The notes under the pieces were generated by a model. That model had not been told where the DNA came from. It saw only the letters and a program-made list of their open reading frames with translations, and made no database searches. From NCBI RefSeq assembly GCF_000264455.2, contig NC_017957.2, positions 310,001 through 374,000 of the forward strand: 64,000 nucleotides of DNA, read 5' to 3'. This document shows positions 8,839 through 17,495 of the stretch, piece by piece; the stretch's first letter is position 1, and each line of letters starts with the position of its first letter. This DNA comes from Tistrella mobilis KA081020-065 (GTDB taxonomy: Bacteria > Pseudomonadota > Alphaproteobacteria > Tistrellales > Tistrellaceae). Position numbers and translations under genes: made by a program.

Positions 8839-9149
8839 TCGTCGAGGAACGCTGCTACACCATCGCCCCCGCCCATCTGCGCGAGTTCCTGACCGTGTTC
8901 GAGCGCGAGGGGCTGGGCATCATCCGGCCGATCCTGGGCAATCTGATCGGCTATTTCACCACCGAGGTGGGCATGATCAACGGCGTGGTCCATCTCTGGG
9001 GCTATGAGAGCATGGCCGATCGCGAGACCCGGCGCGCCGCACTCGCCGCCTCGGAAGACTGGCGCGCCTTCCTGCCCAGGGTGACGCCGTTCATCCAGGC
9101 GATGGAAAACCGCATCCTGGTGCCCACCGCCTTCTCGCCGCTGCGCTGA
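8835..9149 (+). CDS. NIPSNAP-family protein
   Basis: A 104-residue protein whose ATG overlaps the lyase stop (ATGA). The sequence MIVEERCYTIAPAHLREFL, GYFTTEVGMINGVVHLWGYE and SEDWRAFLP is characteristic of the small alpha-beta NIPSNAP/dimeric barrel proteins, often found in bacterial catabolic operons without a proved reaction. Length is that of a single domain. Confidence 0.82.
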   Translation: MIVEERCYTIAPAHLREFLTVFEREGLGIIRPILGNLIGYFTTEVGMINGVVHLWGYESMADRETRRAALAASEDWRAFLPRVTPFIQAMENRILVPTAFSPLR

Positions 9150-9181
9150 TCGTTTCATTCGTCTCCATCGAGGATCCGCCC

Positions 9182-9835
9182 ATGAGCGCCGACACCGATC
9201 TCACCACGGACTATCAGGGCGCCGGCTTCATGGGCGCGCTCGGCTTCGGCCGGCGCCCGGCGCTGGTGATCGTCGACGTGGTCCAGGCCTATTTCGACCC
9301 CGGCTCGCCGCTCTATGCCGGGGTGGAGGACATGCTGGCGGCCATCCACCGCCTGCTGGCCGCGGCCCGTGCCGCCGGAATTCCGGTGATCTTCACCAAT
9401 GTCGAATACCAGGCGGGCGGCGCCGATGGCGGGCTGTTCTATCGCAAGGTTGCAGCGCTCAAGGTCTTCGACCGCGGCTCGCCGCTCGGCCACTTCGCCC
9501 GCGGGCTGGAGCCCGCGCCCGGCGAAATCGTGGTGACCAAACAATATGCCAGCGCCTTCTTCGGCACCTCGCTCGCCTCGACGCTGACGGCACTGGGCGT
9601 CGACACGACCATCATCACCGGCGTCAGTACCAGCGGCTGCATCCGCGCCACCGCCCTCGACGCCCTCCAGCACGGCTTCATCCCCATCGTGGTCCGCGAG
9701 GCCGTGGGCGACCGGGCGCCGGGGCCGCATGAGGCCAATCTGTTCGACCTGCAGGCGAAATATGCCGATGTGGTGGAGGTGGAGGAGGTGATGGGGAGGT
9801 TGGCCGCCACCGGCCGGGATCCCGCCGGTTCATGA
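9182..9835 (+). CDS. Isochorismatase-family cysteine hydrolase (amidase type)
   Basis: A 217-residue protein with the family triad: D32 (LVIVDVVQAYF), K120 (IVVTKQYAS) and C153 (VSTSGCIRATALDAL). The extended ITGVSTSGCIRAT motif is typical of N-carbamoylsarcosine amidase and maleamate amidohydrolase relatives rather than isochorismatases. Together with the maleate-isomerase-like gene in this operon it recalls the end of N-heterocycle (nicotinate-type) degradation, but the CoA-dependent genes point elsewhere. It probably deaminates an amide intermediate. It is the last gene of the operon. Confidence 0.82.
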   Translation: MSADTDLTTDYQGAGFMGALGFGRRPALVIVDVVQAYFDPGSPLYAGVEDMLAAIHRLLAAARAAGIPVIFTNVEYQAGGADGGLFYRKVAALKVFDRGSPLGHFARGLEPAPGEIVVTKQYASAFFGTSLASTLTALGVDTTIITGVSTSGCIRATALDALQHGFIPIVVREAVGDRAPGPHEANLFDLQAKYADVVEVEEVMGRLAATGRDPAGS

Positions 9836-9928
9836 ACCGGCCCGAAGCCTGTTGCCGCTCTCCCGGAAAACGGGGATCCTGATCAGAGAAAGGCCGGCAG
9901 AAATGCACAACCCGGATGGACGGGCCGG

Positions 9929-10825
9929 ATGGACTGGAACGATCTCAGAGTCTTCCTCGCGGTGGCCCGCACCGGCAGTCTGACCCGGACGTCGGCCGAG
10001 CTGAGGGTGAGCCAGTCCACCGTCAGCCGCCGCATCGCCCAGCTTGAGGCGAGCATCGGCATGACGCTCTTTCAGCGCCATCAGACCGGCTATTTCCTCT
10101 CGGACGAGGGGCGTGAACTGCTGCGGCATGCCGAGCTGGTTGAAGACAGCGTCATGGCGCTGGAGCGGGGGGTGGCGGGGCTGGACAAGGCGCCGGCCGG
10201 CAGCGTGCGGCTTGCGACCTCGGAAAATCTGGCGACCGATCTGATCATTCCGGCGCTGCCGGCCTTTCGGGAGCGCTATCCGGGTATCTGTCTGGAGATC
10301 ATCACCAGCACCGCCACCGCCGAGCTTGGCCGGCGCGAGGCGGATATCGCGCTCAGGGTGGTCCGGCCGGAACGGGGCAATCTGACGGTCAGGCGCGTCG
10401 GCCACATGACCTATTCGGTCTATGGCAGCCGGGATTATGTTGCGCGCCACCCGCCCATCGACGGCGAGCCGCTTGGCGGACGGCATGCCATCGTCTGGGA
10501 TGACGGCCATGGCTTCATGCCGGCGGCGGTCTGGCTGGCGCGGGAACATCCCGGCTGCCGCATCGCCCTGGTCACCAGCAGCCTGCCGGCCCAGATCGCC
10601 GCCGTGCGCGCCGGGCTGGGGCTTGCCGTCATCCCGGATTTTCTGGCCGCGCCCGAGGATTTCGTGCCGGTCATCCCGTCGGACCGGCTGTTCAGCAACG
10701 ATGTCTGGCTGGTGACCCATGCCGATCTCGTGGCCTCGGCCCGGGTCCGGGCGGTCGGGGATTTTCTGGCCGATCAGGTGATGCGCACCAACCCTGCGCT
10801 GTCGGGGCGCGGGCCGGGCGCCTGA
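9929..10825 (+). CDS. LysR-family transcriptional regulator
   Basis: A 298-residue regulator: N-terminal HTH MDWNDLRVFLAVARTGSLTR ... LRVSQSTVSRRIAQLE, then a periplasmic-binding-like effector domain. The AKR and SnoaL-like genes beyond it run in the opposite direction, and a possible LysR-type binding region lies at 12556-12606, so those genes are plausible targets. The stop codon lies inside a 15-bp tandem repeat that reiterates TGA in frame (10821-10865). Confidence 0.88.
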   Translation: MDWNDLRVFLAVARTGSLTRTSAELRVSQSTVSRRIAQLEASIGMTLFQRHQTGYFLSDEGRELLRHAELVEDSVMALERGVAGLDKAPAGSVRLATSENLATDLIIPALPAFRERYPGICLEIITSTATAELGRREADIALRVVRPERGNLTVRRVGHMTYSVYGSRDYVARHPPIDGEPLGGRHAIVWDDGHGFMPAAVWLAREHPGCRIALVTSSLPAQIAAVRAGLGLAVIPDFLAAPEDFVPVIPSDRLFSNDVWLVTHADLVASARVRAVGDFLADQVMRTNPALSGRGPGA

Positions 10826-10865
10826 CCTGCCGGCACCTGACCTGCCGGCACCTGACCTGCCGGAG
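10821..10865 (+). repeat. Three-copy 15-bp tandem repeat over the lysR stop codon
   Basis: Units at 10821, 10836 and 10851 read CCTGACCTGCCGGCA (last copy ends GAG). Each unit repeats an in-frame TGA, so the LysR stop codon is followed by two more in-frame stops at 15-nt intervals. Confidence 0.9.
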
Positions 10866-10898
10866 CCCGGCCCCCCCGGCCCCTGGCCTGCGCGTCGG

Positions 10899-11960
10899 TT
10901 ACGAGGTGCGGGTGGTGCGGCCGGCCCAGAGGTCGACCGGCCCCAGGCGGTCGGCGCCCTGGGTGGCGAGCATCCAGCCGGGATATTCCGGCGGCAGCTC
11001 GCTGACGGCGTCGAGCCGTGCGATCTCGTCGTCACCAAGCACGATGTCGACGGCGGCGATGTTGTCCTCCAGCTGGCTGAGCCGTTTCGCGCCGACGATG
11101 ACCGAAGTCACGACCGGCTTCGACAGCAGCCAGGCCAGCGCGATCCGGGCCGGGCTGCAGCCATGGGCCTCGGCGATCGGTTTCAGCACGTCGATCACGT
11201 TCCAGGCGCGGTCCTTGTCGACCACGGGGAAGTCGAAAGACGAGCGGCGTGCGCCTTCCGGCGACTGGTTGTCGCGGCTGAACCTGCCCGACAGCAGCCC
11301 GCCGGCCAGCGGGCTCCAGACCAGCAGGCCCATCTTCTCGGCGTCGAGCAGGGGCTTCAGTTCCCGTTCCAGATCCCGCCCGGCGATCGAGTAATAGGCC
11401 TGCAGCGTGTTGAACCGCTCCAGATTGAGTCGGGCCGAGATGCCGAGCGCGGTCGCGATCCGCCAGGCCTGCCAGTTCGACACGCCCAGATAGCGGACCT
11501 TGCCCTGCCGGACCAGATCGTCGAGGGCCCGCAACGTCTCCTCGACCGGCGTCACCATGTCGGTGGCATGGATCTGGTAGAGGTCGATATGGTCGGTCTG
11601 AAGGCGCCGCAGGCTGGCCTCGACCGCGTCCATGATATGGCCGCGCGACGCGCCGACATCGTTCCGGCCGGGGCCCATCCGGCTGTAGACCTTCGTCGCC
11701 AGCACGACCTCGTTGCGGGGGATCCCCAGATTCCTGAACGACTGGCCGAGCGTTTGCTCGCTCGCCCCGGCGGAATAGACATCCGCCGTGTCGAAGAAGT
11801 TGATGCCGGCATCGATGCCGGCCTTGACCAGCGCATCGGCGCCCGCCTGGTCGACGTCACCGATATGCTCGTAAACACCGGTGCCGTCGCTGAAGGTCAT
11901 GGTGCCCAGGCAAAGCTGCGAGACCAGAAGCCCGGTATTGCCCAATGTCCTGTACTTCAT
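10899..11960 (-). CDS. Aldo/keto reductase
   Basis: A 353-residue protein; ATG 11960 has AGGAG about 9 nt upstream. Visible: MKYRTLGNTGLLVSQLCLGT, the catalytic Asp/Tyr region INFFDTADVYSAGASEQTLG, YQIHATD, LGVSNWQAWRI and the NADPH-binding IVGAKRLSQLEDN. These identify the AKR superfamily, YajO/PdxI-like or Tas-like group. It reduces aldehydes or ketones with NADPH; substrate unknown. It is preceded on the same strand by a SnoaL-like gene. Confidence 0.88.
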   Translation of the reverse strand: MKYRTLGNTGLLVSQLCLGTMTFSDGTGVYEHIGDVDQAGADALVKAGIDAGINFFDTADVYSAGASEQTLGQSFRNLGIPRNEVVLATKVYSRMGPGRNDVGASRGHIMDAVEASLRRLQTDHIDLYQIHATDMVTPVEETLRALDDLVRQGKVRYLGVSNWQAWRIATALGISARLNLERFNTLQAYYSIAGRDLERELKPLLDAEKMGLLVWSPLAGGLLSGRFSRDNQSPEGARRSSFDFPVVDKDRAWNVIDVLKPIAEAHGCSPARIALAWLLSKPVVTSVIVGAKRLSQLEDNIAAVDIVLGDDEIARLDAVSELPPEYPGWMLATQGADRLGPVDLWAGRTTRTS

Positions 11961-12087
11961 CCTGCATCTCCTGAAGACGAGGCCGCCCGTTCGGGCCGGA
12001 TATCCTCCGGCGCCGTGCCCTCGGGCTGTGGCGAGTGATCTGATTGTGGTGACGGGTGATCGGGTCCGCGGCGGCCGCGGCACGATC

Positions 12088-12495
12088 TCAGGCGGCGGTG
12101 TCCGGCGCGCCGAAGATCTCGTTGATGTGCAGCGAGTCGGTGAACTCCTGGCCGCGCGCGATCCGGCCGTCACGGAAATGAAGAAGGAAATGATAGGTGT
12201 TGCGATAGTGCCGGCCGTCCGTCATCGGCAGGTCGCCCCGCGCGACGATTGCCAGCCGGTCCGCCTCTCCGGTGATCTCGCCATAGTCGAGCGCCAGATG
12301 GCCGGCGGCATTCTCGAACAGCGTCGAAATGGCCGCGAGATAGGGGCCCTTGGCATGGGTGCCCGAAAATTTGTTCCCGGGCATGATCCACCATGTCAGA
12401 TCCTCGGTGCTGAGCCGGGACATGGTGTCGGTATCGCCCCGCCCCAGCGCCTCCAGAAAGGCTTTGGCGGTCTGTTCATGCTGCTCTCGGTTCAC
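12088..12495 (-). CDS. SnoaL/NTF2-like fold protein (ketosteroid isomerase-related)
   Basis: A 135-residue protein. GTG 12495 is chosen because AAAGGAG lies 7 nt upstream; an in-frame ATG at 12528 would lack a clear RBS. Features are an N-terminal helix AFLEALGRGDTDTMSRLSTE, DLTWWIMPG, YRNTYHFLLHFRDGRIARGQEF and the C-terminal segment. This is the cone-shaped NTF2-like fold of SnoaL and related proteins, which act as isomerases, cyclases or binding domains. Function here is unknown; probably co-transcribed with the aldo/keto reductase. Confidence 0.75.
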   Translation of the reverse strand: MNREQHEQTAKAFLEALGRGDTDTMSRLSTEDLTWWIMPGNKFSGTHAKGPYLAAISTLFENAAGHLALDYGEITGEADRLAIVARGDLPMTDGRHYRNTYHFLLHFRDGRIARGQEFTDSLHINEIFGAPDTAA

Positions 12496-12555
12496 GGCGC
12501 GTCTCCTTTCGGGCCGTTCTTGCGTCACGTCACGACCTCAGACTGCCGTCTCCGT

Positions 12556-12606
12556 CTTCGGAAAAATATGGCGAAGATCGGGTGATCGTTTTCCGAATTT
12601 GGAAAA
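12556..12606. promoter_or_regulatory. Paired palindromes upstream of the SnoaL/AKR genes
   Basis: Two inverted repeats sit side by side: CTTCG...CGAAG (12556-12576, enclosing GAAAAATATGG) and TTTTCCGAATTTGGAAAA (12589-12606). Both contain TTTTCCGAA on one strand. The second is a strong dyad. They lie 60-110 bp upstream of the leftward gene start, a normal position for regulator binding; the nearby LysR protein is the obvious candidate. Confidence 0.45.
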
Positions 12607-12612
12607 TGAAAA

Positions 12613-12657
12613 GCGCCAGCGCCGACCCGTGGGATGGATCCGGCGCTGGCTCTGTTT
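12613..12657. terminator. Bidirectional intrinsic terminator
   Basis: Stem GCCAGCGCCG / CGGCGCTGGC with a loop of about 16 nt. The plus-strand side is followed by TCTGTTTTTG and the minus-strand side by GCTTTTC. It probably ends the leftward transcript of the beta-propeller gene at 12676. Confidence 0.7.
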
Positions 12658-12675
12658 TTGGGGTGCGAAGCGGCT

Positions 12676-13353
12676 TCAGATGCTCTTACGCACCGACCTG
12701 ATCTTGCCGCTGCGGCCGCCGCCGCAATAGAAGGTGCCGTTGCCGTCGCTTTCCAGCCCCGAGACCGCGAGCCCTGCCGGCATCGCGATCACGGCAATTA
12801 CGCCGCCGGTCTCGGGATCGATGCGGCGGAGATCGGCCGTCTGCTGCTCGCCGTCCCAGGTGCCGTGCCAGAGTTCGTCGCCCGCCCAGGTGACGCCCGT
12901 GACCATGCGGTCCGAGGTGATCTGGCGGAGCACGGCGCCGGTTTCGGGGTCGATCTGCAGGATGCGGCGGTCGTCGAACTGGCCGACCCAGAGCGTGCCT
13001 TCGCCCCAGGCGAGGCCCGAGGCGCAGCCATTGCCCGGGCAGGGGATGGTGCCCTGCTCCGCGCCGGTTTCAGGGTCGAGCCGGCGGATCACCGGCCCTG
13101 CGATCTGATAGAGAAACCGGCCGTCGAAGGCGGTGCCGGCCTCTCCCGGCACCGGCAGCGAGCGGACCACCCGGCCATCCGAGGGGTCGAGCACATTCAC
13201 CGCCGGGCCGACGGCGAACCAGACATGGCTGCCGTCGAAACTGACCCCGTGCACGGTATCGACCCCGGGCCAGGGGCCGTAGTCGCGCAGGATCTCGGCA
13301 TCGGCCGTGGCGGGCGTGGCGGTGGCGGTGGGGGATGTGAGGGTCTTGGTCAT
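12676..13353 (-). CDS. Beta-propeller (YVTN/glutamine-cyclotransferase-like) protein
   Basis: A 225-residue protein; ATG 13353 has GGGAGG 6 nt upstream. It contains four to five repeats of the type VWFAVGPAVNVLDPSDGRVV, LRRIDPETGGVIAVI and ILQIDPETGAVLRQI, each ending in D-P-x-T-G, the signature of beta-propeller blades. No signal peptide is visible, so it is probably cytoplasmic. It resembles SMP-30/glutamine cyclotransferase-like proteins; catalytic residues were not identified. The adjacent upstream gene on the same strand is a TPR/HTH regulator. Confidence 0.7.
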   Translation of the reverse strand: MTKTLTSPTATATPATADAEILRDYGPWPGVDTVHGVSFDGSHVWFAVGPAVNVLDPSDGRVVRSLPVPGEAGTAFDGRFLYQIAGPVIRRLDPETGAEQGTIPCPGNGCASGLAWGEGTLWVGQFDDRRILQIDPETGAVLRQITSDRMVTGVTWAGDELWHGTWDGEQQTADLRRIDPETGGVIAVIAMPAGLAVSGLESDGNGTFYCGGGRSGKIRSVRKSI

Positions 13354-13471
13354 GGGAACCTCCCTTGGGATCTGCGGTGGGATCATGTCCGAGCCTCAGC
13401 CTGGATCGGGGAGGGGTGGGGGTGAGAGTAACAATGCTGTCGGGAAGGCGCGGCTGGCTCGCCGCATCAGC

Positions 13472-14680
13472 CTATACCCCCGGCAGCAGCATGATCGTCG
13501 GAAAACCGCCGAGGGCGGGGACCGTCCAGCGGCGGGTGCGGCCGCGGCCGGTGGGGCGGACGCGGCCCGTGGCTGCCAGGCGTTCCATGAGGCGCTGTAT
13601 GGTGCGCGGGCTGGTGCCGAGGGCGACGGCGAGTGCCGTGGTCGACCAGGCCTCGCCATCGGCGAGCAGGGCGAGGATGCGGCCGCAGCCGGCCTCGATC
13701 GGCGGGTCGAGCAGGGCGACCGGGCCGGGGCGGGCGGGGTGCAGAACGAAGCCGGCCGGGGTGGCATGGATCCGGGCGAGCGGGTGGAGCAGGCGGCGCA
13801 GGCGGCCGATCTCGACCCGGAGCCGGGCGCGGTGGCTCTCGTCGGCGGTGCGGCCGCCGAAACCTTCGCGGATCAGCACCGCGCGCGGCACATCGGCCGG
13901 ATGGGCCAGCGCCAGCCGGCGGGCCAGCGCGAACAGCACCGGGCGGGTGGCGAGCTGACGGGTTTCCTTGGCGTCGCGGATGATCAGCCGGCAGGCATCG
14001 ACGACCAGGGCCGCTTCTGCCGGCAGGGCCTCTATCTCGGCCAGCGTGACCATGCGGTCGGTGCCGGCCCGGACCAGCCGCGCCGCCGGAGCGTCGAGCT
14101 GGCGGCGGGCGGTGGCCACCTCGGCTACGAGTTCGGCGATGCCGCTGGCCGCGGCCGCCGCCGCGGCGGCATCGAGGTCACGGGCGGCTTCGGCCGCCGC
14201 GATCCGGCGGGCGGCGATGCCGGCCCGGGTCAGGTGCAGCCCGGCCGCAAGGGCCGTCGGGATCCGGCCGGGATCGAGCCCGGCGATCGCGTCGCCGGCG
14301 GCGCCCGGCTGGCCGATCAGCAGCAGGCGGCGGGCCTCGATGATCCGGGCATGGGCGGCATTGGCATGGTCGCCGGCCGCTTCCAGCACCGCGCGGGTGC
14401 GGTCCAGAAGGCCCGGCGGCCAGGCGATGTCGCGCAGCACCAGGGCGATTTCGGCCTCGGCCAGGTTGCAGCGCGCCCGCGCCGCCGGATTGCCGCGGCC
14501 GAAGCCCCGTCCGGCCCGGGCGAGCAGATCCCGCGCCCGGCCGAATTCGCCGAGCCTTGCCATGACGATGCCGCGCAGCGCCAGCGCCGGCGGGTCGTCG
14601 CGGAGCGACACGCGATTGAGGGCGCCCAAAAGGTCGCCCGCCGCCAGGGCGCGGGCGGCGGCGGTGATCAGCGCATCCAT
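13472..14680 (-). CDS. Helix-turn-helix regulator with N-terminal helical repeats
   Basis: A 402-residue protein. The first 200 residues are Ala-rich helices in TPR-like register (ARALAAGDLLGALNRVSL, AHARIIEARRLLLIGQ). The middle VVDACRLIIRDAKETRQLATRPVLFALA and HRARLRVEIGRLRRLL resemble OmpR-like DNA-binding regions of response-type regulators. The C-terminus holds a clear HTH, TTALAVALGTSPRTIQRLMERLAATGRV. It probably controls the neighbouring beta-propeller gene. No enzyme motif seen. Confidence 0.65.
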   Translation of the reverse strand: MDALITAAARALAAGDLLGALNRVSLRDDPPALALRGIVMARLGEFGRARDLLARAGRGFGRGNPAARARCNLAEAEIALVLRDIAWPPGLLDRTRAVLEAAGDHANAAHARIIEARRLLLIGQPGAAGDAIAGLDPGRIPTALAAGLHLTRAGIAARRIAAAEAARDLDAAAAAAAASGIAELVAEVATARRQLDAPAARLVRAGTDRMVTLAEIEALPAEAALVVDACRLIIRDAKETRQLATRPVLFALARRLALAHPADVPRAVLIREGFGGRTADESHRARLRVEIGRLRRLLHPLARIHATPAGFVLHPARPGPVALLDPPIEAGCGRILALLADGEAWSTTALAVALGTSPRTIQRLMERLAATGRVRPTGRGRTRRWTVPALGGFPTIMLLPGV

Positions 14681-15401
14681 GGCTCTCTGCCGATCGTCGC
14701 TCAGGCACGCAGGATAGCACGAGGACCGGCAGCTGCCGTCATGGCGTTTTTTACTTCACGAGACCAAGGGGCGCGACGCACCGTTCGCCATGCCCGACGG
14801 ACAGTCCCATGGATGGCGATGCGATCCATGTGGTCCAGATCAAAGGCCGGTATCGCGAGATGTCGCTGCCATGCTGCGAAGTATTGGACGGATATATGTT
14901 TCGCTATGCGAACGATCGTGCGTGAAATCGCCATCCCGGGCAAGAGGAGGCTGGTTCCGGCAAGACGATAGCCTGACGGAAGAGGGTGCAAGTGGTGGTC
15001 GGGTGGCGGATCCGGCATCACCCGCCGCGTGAATAGACCATGCCGGTGATGCTGGGCCGGTTTAACGACCCCCTCTTGTCGAATCCGGTCTGATCAGGCC
15101 CGTGATGGACGATGGGGCTGCGGATATGTCCTGCGGTCAGATTCCATGGATATGAAAACGAAATACGCATGGGCGAAAATCTGGACTTGATCCGGGCCAT
15201 CCTCATACTGAAGCCCAAGAGGGCAACGGGTCCGACGTGGTGACCTGCGCAATACCCGGACAGATCCTCTTCAATGCAAAACGAGTCATGGGCGTTCCGG
15301 ATACCCCATCCGGGATGAGGGTGAGGTTTCGTGCCGATACCTTCTCATGAACTCGCAAATAAAGACCGCCGCAAGGCCAGGTCTTCAGGGAGGTTAAGGA
15401 C
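14681..15401. other. Intergenic region, 721 bp
   Basis: No supportable gene; short ORFs here have no recognisable sequence. It carries the promoter region of the ABC transporter operon. A dyad CCGGAT-ACCCC-ATCCGG at 15297-15313, about 90 nt before the SBP start, could be a leader hairpin or operator. Confidence 0.5.
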
Positions 15402-16541
15402 ATGCGACGTCGCATTCTCGCGACTGCGGTCACCATGACCGCGGCGATGGTTCTGGCCGGCGCAGCGCTGGCGGCGGATCCCGTCCGGATCGGTGTGGCG
15501 GCCCCGTTCACGGGTGCGGCGGCGGGCTATGGGCGCGATGCGAAGATGGGCGCCGAGATGGCTGCGGCCGAGATCAACGCCGCCGGCGGCATCCTGGGCG
15601 GGCGGCAGATCGAACTGGTCTACGAGGACGACAAGGGCACGCCGCAGGGCGGTGTCGCGGCGGTGCAGAAGCTGATGTCCGAGCACCGGGTGCAGGCGAT
15701 CACCGGTGGCACCAACAGCTCGGTCGTGCTGGCCGAGACCTCGGTCACCAAGAACCGCATCCTGCAGGTGAATGCGGCCGCCCAGGCCGATGCGATCACC
15801 GAGCAGGGATCGAAATGGCTGTTCCAGATCAACAACACCGCCTCGGCCAATTCCGAGGCCTTCAACGGCTACATCACCGGCACGCTGAAGCCGAAGACGG
15901 TCGCCTATATGGGTGAGAATTCGGAGTTCAGCAAGGCGCTGCTCGCCGGTCTGCGCAAGTCGCTGGATGCCGCCGGCATCCCGCTGGTCAATGTTGCGAC
16001 CTATGATGCCAACATCACCGATTTCACCTCGATCATCAGCAAGGTGAAGGCGTCGGAACCCGAACTGCTCTATGTCGCCGACGCCTATCCCGCGCGCTCG
16101 GCCCAGCTCTGGAAGCAGATCCGCCAGCAGGGCGGCTTCCCGGTCGAGACCCAGGCGCCGGGCGTGGTGCAGGCCTCCATGCTGACCCCGGCCGAGGGCG
16201 CCATGGACGGCGTGATCACCGGTGACATCTTCATCGCCGAAGGCAATACCGGCCCGATGGCCGATTTCGTCGAAGCCTTCCGCAAGTCGCATCAGGCCGA
16301 GCCGAACAAGGTCCATCTGGTGACCTACGAGGCGGTGCAGGTGATCGCCCGGGCAATGGACAAGGCCGGCAGCGCCGATGATTACGATCTGATCGCGAAG
16401 ACCATCCGCACCAATCCCTGGCCGTCACCGCGTGGTGAACTCACCTTCGACGATCGCGGCCGGGCCCGGGCGCCGCAGTTCTACATCCACGAGGTGAAGG
16501 ACGGCCGGCTGACGCTCCGCGAGACCATCGAGAACCGTTGA
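15402..16541 (+). CDS. Branched-chain amino acid-type ABC transporter, substrate-binding protein
   Basis: A 379-residue periplasmic protein with Sec signal MRRRILATAVTMTAAMVLAG and AxA cleavage (ALAA). DPVRIGVAAPFTGAAAGYGR, MAAAEINAAGGILGGRQIEL and VYEDDKGTPQGGVAAVQKL are typical of the LivK/Leu-Ile-Val-binding type I fold. This family also binds aromatic acids, amides and urea. The location ahead of a CoA-dependent catabolic set suggests import of an organic acid or amide. Confidence 0.92.
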   Translation: MRRRILATAVTMTAAMVLAGAALAADPVRIGVAAPFTGAAAGYGRDAKMGAEMAAAEINAAGGILGGRQIELVYEDDKGTPQGGVAAVQKLMSEHRVQAITGGTNSSVVLAETSVTKNRILQVNAAAQADAITEQGSKWLFQINNTASANSEAFNGYITGTLKPKTVAYMGENSEFSKALLAGLRKSLDAAGIPLVNVATYDANITDFTSIISKVKASEPELLYVADAYPARSAQLWKQIRQQGGFPVETQAPGVVQASMLTPAEGAMDGVITGDIFIAEGNTGPMADFVEAFRKSHQAEPNKVHLVTYEAVQVIARAMDKAGSADDYDLIAKTIRTNPWPSPRGELTFDDRGRARAPQFYIHEVKDGRLTLRETIENR

Positions 16542-16557
16542 GGATCCGCGGAGAGCG

Positions 16558-16577
16558 CATGCATGGATATGCATGCA
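16558..16577. promoter_or_regulatory. Intergenic palindrome between SBP and permease genes
   Basis: GCATGCAT-GGAT-ATGCATGC forms an 8-bp perfect stem, 17 nt after the SBP stop. Hairpins at this point in ABC operons commonly stabilise the abundant SBP mRNA and reduce permease expression. Confidence 0.5.
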
Positions 16578-16604
16578 TGCGCGCCGCGACAGGGGACGGG
16601 ACGG

Positions 16605-17480
16605 ATGGACCTCTTTTTCCAGACGCTTCTGAACGGGTTGATGCTGGGTGCCGGCTATGCGCTGGTCGCCGTGGGTCTGACCCTGGTCTTCGGCACGCTG
16701 CACGTCGTGAACTTCGCCCATGGCGCCTTCTTCGCGCTGGGCGGCTATGGCGTGCTGATGCTCCAGCAGGCGGGCCTGCCCTATCTGGCCGCCCTGCCGC
16801 TGGCGGTGCTGCTGGTGGCGGCGGTGGGTTTCGCCGCGGAGATCGCGATCGTCCGCCGGGCGATCTATGACCGTGGCGAACATGGCTCGATCATCGTGAC
16901 CTTCGCCGCCGGCCAGGCGATCGTGGCCGCGATCATCCTGGTGGCCGGCCCCGATCCGATGCCGGTGGCCTCGCCCTTCGGACAGGCGACCACCACCGTC
17001 TTCGGCCTGTTTCTGTCGGGGCAGCGGCTGTTCATCGCGGTCATGTCGCTGGCGGTGCTGATCGGCTTCGCCCTCTGGCTGACACGCAGCGTGCGGGGCC
17101 AGCAATTGCTGGCGGTCGCTCAGAACGCGCGCGGCGCGCTCTATTCCGGCATCGACGTGCCGACCATCCGGGCGCTCGCCTTCGTGCTCGGCGTCTCGGC
17201 GGCGGGCCTCTCGGGCGCGCTGCTCGCCTCGATCATCAGCGCTTTTCCGACAATGGGCGATGCCAACATGATCACCGCTTTCACGGTCGTGATCCTGGGC
17301 GGGCTCGGCAGCATTCCGGGCGCCCTGCTCGGGGCCATGGCCATCGGCCTCGGCAATGCCTTCTTCGAGACCTACGTCTCGGTGTCGTGGACGCCCGCCC
17401 TCGGCTGGGTGCTGGTGATCGTGGTCCTGCTCCTCTGGCCCCAGGGTCTGATGGGGCGTGCGCAGCTGCACAGGCATTGA
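16605..17480 (+). CDS. Branched-chain-type ABC transporter permease (LivH-like)
   Basis: A 291-residue membrane protein from ATG 16605 (AGGGGACGGG upstream; an in-frame ATG at 16563 is less likely). FQTLLNGLMLGAGYALVAVG, LVFGTLHVVNFAHGAFFALG and the LGGLGSIPGALLGAMAIGL loop are LivH landmarks. About eight TM helices. Pairs with the LivM-like subunit. Confidence 0.92.
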   Translation: MDLFFQTLLNGLMLGAGYALVAVGLTLVFGTLHVVNFAHGAFFALGGYGVLMLQQAGLPYLAALPLAVLLVAAVGFAAEIAIVRRAIYDRGEHGSIIVTFAAGQAIVAAIILVAGPDPMPVASPFGQATTTVFGLFLSGQRLFIAVMSLAVLIGFALWLTRSVRGQQLLAVAQNARGALYSGIDVPTIRALAFVLGVSAAGLSGALLASIISAFPTMGDANMITAFTVVILGGLGSIPGALLGAMAIGLGNAFFETYVSVSWTPALGWVLVIVVLLLWPQGLMGRAQLHRH

Positions 17481-17495
17481 GGGCGAGGCACGGAC

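Noticed and set aside
14701-15021. 106-codon minus-strand ORF upstream of the ABC operon
   Set aside because: No RBS, no motif, mixed composition; treated as intergenic.
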